DNA of 64,000 nt from Acanthosoma haemorrhoidale. Lineage: Eukaryota > Arthropoda > Insecta > Hemiptera > Acanthosomatidae. The notes below the pieces were generated by a model. That model saw only the letters and a list, made by a program, of their open reading frames with translations. It had not been told where the DNA came from and did no database searches. The DNA is taken from assembly GCA_930367205.1 (NCBI GenBank), contig OV884014.1, positions 73,573,104 to 73,637,103 of the forward strand. Reading direction: 5' to 3'. The position numbers were made by a program, and so were the translations under genes. Positions 58,060 to 64,000 of the stretch are shown piece by piece (positions within the stretch are counted from its first letter, which is position 1; each line of letters begins with the position of its first letter).

Positions 58060-60440
58060 ATGGATTGTGAGAGACCAGGTATGTATCTATGCTATAGCAT
58101 AATATTATTAATTAAAATACAGAATAAGGCATTAAAAAAAAATATGAAAGATGCTCTTTATTTTTTGCTGCTTGTTACTGTGAATTTCAACATTCGATAA
58201 GGATTTAGTTATACTTCCCGATGAGTCCCGATAACTTTTTTAACATGATTGGTTGTCCAAATTATGTAGTAAAGAAATATTAAATCAATAGCCGCCAATC
58301 TGGAAAATATTGATTTTTTTCTCCTGCAAATCTAAATAAAGAAGCAAAATTTTAAAAGCAATTCTGAAAAAATATTATATAAACATTTAGGTATTTTAAT
58401 TACTTAAGGCCAAATGTTATTTTAGGGCCATCTGGAATGAGAATTCTTATAAGACGAGACCTTTTTGACCTGATGGATAGCCAGCAATTGCCCAGTTTTG
58501 ACCAGAAATTAGAATTTTTGGGAAATTACCTGGTAAGTAAAGAAAATTATTCTGAAGAGCAACAGAAGGATATAAAACATGAATTTTCAAGGCTTAAGTC
58601 AGAATATCGGCGAAGATGGCATAAAGCAAACAAGTTCAAACAATCATTCTTAACAGCTAATTCATCTTGGTTGGAAGGGACATTTCAATTACCTCAAGTA
58701 GCTATGTCTAGAGGTCGACCCCAGAAATCATTCGAGGAATGTAGCGAAAGAAGCAAAAGACGAAAAACGGAAGAAGTGCGCAGAGAAACAGATTTGCAGA
58801 TCCTTTCTCATGCAACCCAATCCCAACTTTATGCCGCTGGACATCGAAATGCTTCTCTCGTGGTTAAAGAAATCACTCAAGATCCACAGCAAGCAACTAA
58901 ATATAAGGAACAATTGTCGGATGATAAGACCTGTACGAAAATATCCACTGTGCAGGCGTTATCGATGTTCGTAGAAGCAAATCTCTCTAGAAGACAGTAT
59001 GAGCTAGTACGATATTCTTGTAAAAAATTATATTGCTTGCTACAAAAAGAAAAACTTAACTGCTATCCAAATAAGGATTCCTATCGAGTCACGGATTCTC
59101 ATGCAGAAGTCCAGTTACAGGCTTTAATGGACCATACTGTTACAAGACTGTTGAACTCTCTGGAAGAAATAGGAGAAACATTGAGTGATGAAGAACGTAC
59201 GTCACTTTTGCTGATTTGCAAATGGGGATGTGACGGTTGTCAACAGAGAGAATACAAACAAAAGTTTAAAAATGACGCTGACTCTGATGTCAACATTTTA
59301 CAAAGCTCGTTCGTACCTCTTCGACTGGTTTCTCAGTCGAACGAAAAAATTATTTGGCAAAATCAAACGCCTTCCTCACCAAGATTCTGTCGACCCATAC
59401 GGATAAGGTTCGTAAAGGAGTCTGCTGACATTATTAACGAAGAAATTGCGTATGTTGACCATGCTTGCAACTCGTTAGAAGCGACAAATGTAGTTGTAAA
59501 TGGTAATCCGTGTTATGTAAAACATAAAATGTTATTAACCATGGTAGATGGCAAAGTTTGCAATGCTGCAAGTGATACAAAGTCAACGTTGCGATGCTTC
59601 ATATGCGGAGCAACTTCAAAGGATTTCAACAATTTAGACCAATCTAAAGAGATAAGAGAGGAAACACTGAGGTTTGGACTATCCATACTCCACGCACGAA
59701 TAAGGCTATTTGAAAGCTTACTGCATCTAGCTTACAAGCTGCCTGTTAGGAGATGGCGAATTCAGACGGAGGAGGAGAAAGAATTGGTGAAAAAGGAGAA
59801 AAAGAGAATCCAGGAAGATTTCAGGCTGAAAATGGGTTTAATTGTGGACGTTCCCAAACCTGGATATGGAAACACCAATGACGGAAACACCAGTCGGAGG
59901 TTCTTTGCTGATCCACATCTTGCCGCAGGAATCACCGGTTTAGATATTAATTTAATTTTCCGTTTTAAGGTGATTTTAGAGGCAATTTCAAGTGGACATA
60001 GCATAGACACCATGAAATTTGGTGAATACGCGATGGAAACGGTCAAACTATATTTGGAGTTGTATTCATGGCACCCTATGACTCCTACTGTTCATAAAAT
60101 TTTAATTCATGGTGCGACAATAATAGAAAGTGCACTCCTTCCAATTGGACAGCTTTCTGAAGAAGCTGCAGAGGCTCGGAACAAGCATTTCAGGCTATAC
60201 CGAACAGATTTCGCTCGTAAATTTTCAAGAGAATCTTGTAACATAGATATCTTGAATAGATTGCTTCTAAGTTCCGATCCACTTCTATCTGGTATGAGGC
60301 CAGTACCGAGGAAAAGAAGCAAGCCATTTTTGAGCGACACGTTAGCCCTACTTCTTTCTGCTGAGCCATTCAATCAAATAGCTCACCAGAGACTCCAGGA
60401 ATCGGAGAGTGATGAAAGTTGTGAATCATCAGATGATTAA
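58060..60440 (+). CDS. Transib transposase (RAG1-core homologue), two exons
   Basis: Exon 1 (58060-58078) encodes MDCERP; donor GTATGT at 58079; acceptor TTATTTTAG ending 58425; exon 2 (58426-60440) restores GPSGM in frame. The alternative is an unspliced start at 58437. Predicted length is 678 residues, near the usual Transib size. RAG1 landmarks are all present: KWGCDG with the first Asp (D277), MVDGKVCNA with the second (D382), the zinc pair CFIC (C398, C401) with HKILIH (H564, H569), and SEEAAEARNK with the catalytic Glu (E590). It would nick and hairpin DNA at the element ends in the nucleus. AATAAA lies about 50 nt after the stop. No stops or frameshifts. Confidence 0.9.
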
Positions 60441-60789
60441 TCAAGAAATGCGTTATACTAGTTTGCCCAATATTTTATTGTATATCGTAAATAAATTATT
60501 TATAAGATGAATCATTGTATCTCTTTTTATTTATTTTTATTTTTAAACCCAAAATATAAATAAAACAAAATGGTGTCAATATAAATGTTGATTAAAAGCT
60601 GTTAGAAACTTAATGTTTGGTAAAGTAATTAAATTAACTCATTTGCGCTGCAAAACCCAGACCAAGTTAATGGGATTGATTATTATTTGCATGATTCATA
60701 CCATATTTCAAAAACTAGAGGTCCTAGATTTTTTAGAATATTTTTTTCAAAATCAGCAGTCTAAAATTAGTAGAATATGGTGATAAAAT

Positions 60790-60827
60790 ATTTTTGGCCG
60801 GCTAGACATGTCAAATACCCGTCTGTG
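60790..60827 (-). repeat. Transib right terminal inverted repeat, RSS-like
   Basis: Read inward on the minus strand it is CACAGAC, 23 nt, then CCAAAAATA. It matches the left end at 36 of 38 positions, so both ends are of the 23-nt-spacer kind. Confidence 0.85.
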
Positions 60828-60948
60828 TGCTCCTTCCTGTCTTCTCGAGAAACACTATGTAACTAAGTTCACTGAATAACAAATCGCTGTGTCAGAATAG
60901 GTCCTTCCTCAACGAATGCTAGCTGGTGATTGGGGCAATGCTAATTCT

Positions 60949-61038
60949 CTCTCTTTTTTTTAAAAATCTTTTAAACCTCAAACAATATAATAAAAGTGAT
61001 AAAATAAATGAATTACAGATTTCTCCTCTTCCTGCAAC
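60949..61038 (-). mobile_element. Minimal Jockey 3'-UTR fragment
   Basis: About 90 bp: poly-T, then the reverse complement of the 3' UTR type seen at 55270-55345 (GAGGAGAAATCTGTAAT). TGCTAATTCT flanks it on both sides (60939-60948, 61039-61048), the same target sequence as used by the old Jockey element to its left. Confidence 0.8.
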
Positions 61039-61310
61039 TGCTAATTCTTTTTTTTTTTTTTTTTTTTTTCTTTCAAAACCTCTTTATTGATAATATATAT
61101 ACAATGACAAAAATAAATAAATAAATTTGGAATTACAGTTGTCTCCTCGTGCTGCATTCGCAGATGCATATTAAGGAGTGCATAAAATATAATACTTTCA
61201 GATTGTTGTTAATAAGTCCAATACACATACACTCACTAGGTGATGAGGCTCACCTTCAGCTTGCGACCGTGGAAAACACTAACACTAAAACCTAAACCTA
61301 GAACCTAAGA

Positions 61311-63038
61311 CTAAAGCGTTCCAGCCGCGACAGCGTTCTGCCATCGATGGGGGAACGGAGCGGGGGTTATCGTGTTAAACACCGGGTTTGTCAAATATTG
61401 CAGGGAGTCGAAAAATTTGATATGTCTACGTTGGATGAACTCATCCACCGTAGGCAGCTCAAAGATCTCGTGAAGCTCACTGTTGCTCCGCTGCTCGAAT
61501 GAAGTACCTCTGACCACTTTCATCGGTATACCGTTTTGGAATTGTTGGAGTCGCCGAGCTGTTGTATACGTCAGATAGCGAAAAAGCAGTGCACCATACA
61601 GCAGAGTAGGCCTGAGTATACTCTTGTAGATCAGTAGCTTGAGACGCAGTGATAGATTGGGGGAGGTCAGTAAATGCGTAAGCCGGTAAGACTTCATGCG
61701 GGTTTGCTTTAACTTCCTCGCGAAATGGTTGCTAAAATGGAGGTGTCTGTCCATTTTAATTCCCAAATATACTAGGTTGTTGGCTGGTGAATTTTCCTCC
61801 GTTCCTACTATGTAGCTAGTAGGTAGTGGGCTTTTTCCCTTTTGAAAAAAGAAAATTACGCAGTCAGTCTTACCCGCGTTTACAGAGATATTGAGTCTCC
61901 CCAATCTCTCACTGATCTGGTTACAGGCTACTTCTGCCTGTCTTAGAGCTACCTTGGCACTCATGCTGCTACTGTACACCGCTATGTCATCTGCGAAAGC
62001 AGTAACTGTGGTATTTTTGTAACGGGCTCCGACAATCTCAGACGTGTATACGTTGAATAGTACAGGGGATAAGACGGCTCCTTGGGGTACTCCACAGGTC
62101 AGTGGCACAGCTTCGGAGAAGCTATTACCCACCCGCACCCGCAACGATCTGTTTTTCAGGAAGCTAGTCAGAATTGAATATAGTTGTTCCGGGCATTCCC
62201 GGTCGTAGAGCATTTGACACAGTGTCCCATGAGACACCGAATCGAACGCTTGGGTGCAATCAATGGAAATCATAGCCGTGGCTATGTTTCTATTCATATT
62301 ATGGCTAGCTTCTGACTGTACCTTCCGAAGGGGGTGCTCTGTGCTCATACTGGATTGGAATCCAGTCTGCTCTGGCGGAATGATGTCGTTTTCTGAACAG
62401 TAATCTTTGAGATAATTCAAAAGAATCTTCTCAAAAATTTTTCCCATCTGAGGTAACAGGCTGATCGGGCGGTAGTGGGCTGGGTGATCTCCGCTCTTGG
62501 CTGGCTTTAGTAATGGGAACAAGATGGCTTGCTTCCATGTGTCAGGAAAGTACCGCAATCTTATACAAGAGTTGTATAAGTTTGCTAGTTGTACTATCCC
62601 TCTCCTCGGCATTTGTTTGAGCAGCACTGTTTGTATCCCGTCGTGCCCTGGTGCTCGGTTTCCCTGACACCGGCGAAGAATCGCTTTGAGCTGCTTCGGT
62701 GATACAAACATATGGTTCTGTTCAGCATCTACCGGAGGAGGCATGTGGGAGTATCCCGTCCTAGCCGTGATGGCCCTAGCGTAATGGTCGGCCAGTTTTG
62801 TTGCCTGTTGCTCAGCAGTCAGAACATTGTCGCCTTCGTGAAGACGGACAGTCGCTGTCTTGCCTTTTGTAGTCTTCAACAGCTTCCAAAACTTTCTGTG
62901 ATCTCCGTGAGTGCTACGAAGTCTCTCATGCCACTGCGCTGTTTTCCAGAGTTTCATCAAGCCCCGGATCTGCGTTGTGAGGAATTCACAACGACCTTGG
63001 CTTGCTGATCTCTCGTCCTGTACCATATATTCTTCCAA
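61311..63038 (-). CDS. Right-hand Jockey element: reverse transcriptase, intact stretch
   Basis: This 575-codon open frame covers the whole RT plus C-terminal part: RRCQGNRAPGHDGIQ, PLLKPAKSGDHPAHYRPISL, IPPEQTGFQSS, MISIDCTQAFDSVSH, GVPQGAVLSPVLFN and FADDIAVYSSS with both catalytic Asp. The C terminus has the FIQRRHIKFFDSL block common to this family and a stop at 61311. The first residues (before about TTQIRGL) are out-of-frame readthrough: a one-base indel near 63000 separates this frame from the endonuclease. Confidence 0.9.
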   Translation of the reverse strand: MEEYMVQDERSASQGRCEFLTTQIRGLMKLWKTAQWHERLRSTHGDHRKFWKLLKTTKGKTATVRLHEGDNVLTAEQQATKLADHYARAITARTGYSHMPPPVDAEQNHMFVSPKQLKAILRRCQGNRAPGHDGIQTVLLKQMPRRGIVQLANLYNSCIRLRYFPDTWKQAILFPLLKPAKSGDHPAHYRPISLLPQMGKIFEKILLNYLKDYCSENDIIPPEQTGFQSSMSTEHPLRKVQSEASHNMNRNIATAMISIDCTQAFDSVSHGTLCQMLYDRECPEQLYSILTSFLKNRSLRVRVGNSFSEAVPLTCGVPQGAVLSPVLFNVYTSEIVGARYKNTTVTAFADDIAVYSSSMSAKVALRQAEVACNQISERLGRLNISVNAGKTDCVIFFFQKGKSPLPTSYIVGTEENSPANNLVYLGIKMDRHLHFSNHFARKLKQTRMKSYRLTHLLTSPNLSLRLKLLIYKSILRPTLLYGALLFRYLTYTTARRLQQFQNGIPMKVVRGTSFEQRSNSELHEIFELPTVDEFIQRRHIKFFDSLQYLTNPVFNTITPAPFPHRWQNAVAAGTL

Positions 63039-63934
63039 TTATGGCGCAAGGCAATAATTTTAAGAATGTGTTCTGGAGGTGGTCGCAGAGACGGTGGCAT
63101 GGGAGTGAACTTCGGGATCGCAGTGTTGGCTGCGTCTATGATCACATCAGTTATGAAAGTTAGTTGAAGATCTACTTCTTCTTTCGTGCGGAGAATTGGC
63201 ACCATATGCAGGTTATGGTAAATTTGCGACCGATACAGATCCCAGTTGGCACGACGGTAGTCGTATCTCGTGGGGCGAGGGGTCGCCACTTTACCATCCA
63301 CTGCATACAGTACTGGCCTGTGGTCAGAGGTAATGAAGTCAAGGGCGGTGCAACTAGTGATACGGTGGGGTTGTTTTGTCAGTAGTAAGTCAATCGTCGA
63401 GGTAGCCTGCGGGTTACCTCTATGTCGAAAAGTAAAAGTCTGGGGGTGAACGACCGTAAACGGCGTTCTCAACAGGAGTCTCCAAGCCATGTTTGTTGCG
63501 GTGTTATACTACATTGTGTGTCTCGCATTGAGATCTCCCACCACCCAGTGGTTAGATCTCTGCGCACATGCGTGTAGCAGGGCTGAGTACTCCTGGAGAG
63601 ATGCGTACGGTCTCCCGTATAGAGCGGTAAGGTAAACGGGTCTCCCCAAATTTACCTTAACTGTTAAGTGGTGAAGCTTGGGATCAGTTGTAGTCAATGG
63701 TGAAGCCACTATCTTCCAATTGATACCAAGGCGTATAGCAATTAGAACACCTCCATATCCGTTAACCCTTTCAATGGCAGTTGAATAACCTTTAATGTGG
63801 ATCGATTGTGTAGACACCCTAGTGTCTGTCAAAACTACAATATCTGGTCGGTAGAGCGCTAACAACACTTCTACCTCATCTATTTTGGTCAGGAGACCAT
63901 CAACGTTAAAATTTAATATTTGGTGATCTACCAT
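62990..63934 (-). pseudogene. Right-hand Jockey element: endonuclease, frameshifted
   Basis: Two frames, 63509-63934 (MVDHQILNFNVDGLLTK start, VVLTDTRVS, WVVGDLNARHT) and 62957-63490 (TPFTVVHP, ITSDHRPVLYAV), make up an APE-type endonuclease. The frame changes at about 63500, just after the DLNAR motif, where a W-rich segment is disrupted. The linker to RT (LRHNWKNIWYRTRDQ) follows. Confidence 0.88.
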
Positions 63935-64000
63935 TGTTGTTGATTTCCAGATATTATAGTCATGAACATTTGGCTAAATATATCTACTAGGGCAGTTACC

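Larger units (their letters stand above)
57788..60827 (+). mobile_element. Transib (RAG1-like) DNA transposon, apparently complete
   Basis: A 3040-bp element sits in the 5' UTR of the old Jockey copy. It has 38-bp terminal inverted repeats differing at two positions, both starting CACAGACGGGTATTTGAC, and a 5-bp target duplication TGCTC at 57783-57787 and 60828-60832. It carries one spliced transposase gene. CAC-type ends, five-base duplications and RAG1-like transposases are the marks of the Transib superfamily. Intact ends and an open gene suggest recent activity; it is the only potentially functional autonomous element fully inside the window. Confidence 0.92.
47199..60938 (-). mobile_element. 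Old Jockey-type element split by three insertions
   Basis: Identical TGCTAATTCT copies at 47189-47198 and 60939-60948 bracket this locus. A poly-T at 47199 marks the 3' end, and the 5' UTR would be 60833-60938. After removing the three inserts and their duplications about 4.2 kb remain, a normal Jockey length, in the order 5' UTR, gag, endonuclease, RT, 3' UTR. Reading across two of the inserts restores collinearity with the relative at 48747-53309, as described under the inserts. This is the oldest layer of the stack. Confidence 0.85.
61049..64000 (-). mobile_element. Jockey-type element running off the window
   Basis: A poly-T from 61049 marks the 3' end, again directly after TGCTAATTCT. 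Upstream lie 3' UTR (to 61310), RT and endonuclease; gag and the 5' end are beyond 64000. The 3' UTR is the GCACGAGGAGACAACTGTAA type, as at 37040-37290. Two frameshifts break ORF2. Confidence 0.9.

Overview
The window looks like AT-rich insect nuclear DNA. The best lineage clue is a split gene whose two visible exons resemble the insect Osiris family, ending in an AQxLAY-like motif. The rest is mostly mobile DNA of kinds common in arthropods: Jockey-type non-LTR elements, BEL/Pao, errantivirus-like and mariner remnants, and a Transib DNA transposon. Species and order cannot be fixed from the sequence; a hemipteran is only a guess. I see no rRNA, tRNA, CRISPR or bacterial operon structure.

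Layout. 1-4102 is block A1, which holds a dead Jockey RT fragment and an LTR-like repeat and is duplicated at 30638-34589 (A2). 5035-9179 (minus) holds two exons of an Osiris-like gene. 11587-13890 is a satellite of about eleven 211-bp units with a 5-unit higher-order period. 15706-16333 is an internally deleted BEL/Pao remnant. 16343-18698 is block B1 (copy B2 at 42796-45148). 21740-25245 is a broken BEL/Pao pol gene, followed by a gypsy-like integrase scrap. 26052-29300 is block C1, holding an intact 566-aa ankyrin-repeat gene. C2 (45369-47049) carries a nonsense mutation and C3 (35416-36022) is only a 3' fragment. 38925-42795 is a decayed errantivirus-like element interrupted by a mariner. 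In both places block B precedes block C, so the B-C unit was duplicated. Its left copy was then spread apart by about 7 kb, and its right copy is compact.

47199-60938 is one old Jockey-type element (minus strand) bracketed by a 10-bp target-site duplication. It has been split by three later insertions, each with its own target-site duplication: a full-length Jockey relative (48747-53309), a 5'-truncated Jockey in opposite orientation (53438-55383), and a Transib/RAG1-like DNA transposon (57788-60827). Two further Jockey insertions (60949-61038 and 61049 to beyond the window end) abut the same target-site sequence.

The most notable item is the Transib. It has 38-bp terminal inverted repeats, a 5-bp target duplication, and an apparently intact two-exon transposase gene (678 aa predicted) with all RAG1-like catalytic and zinc-binding residues. 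Its ends can be read as a heptamer, a 23-nt spacer and an A-rich nonamer, like the recombination signals of V(D)J recombination. Nothing suggests that genes in the window form a shared pathway; the biology is host-gene fragments plus layered transposition and duplication. All similarity statements were made by eye, without searches.
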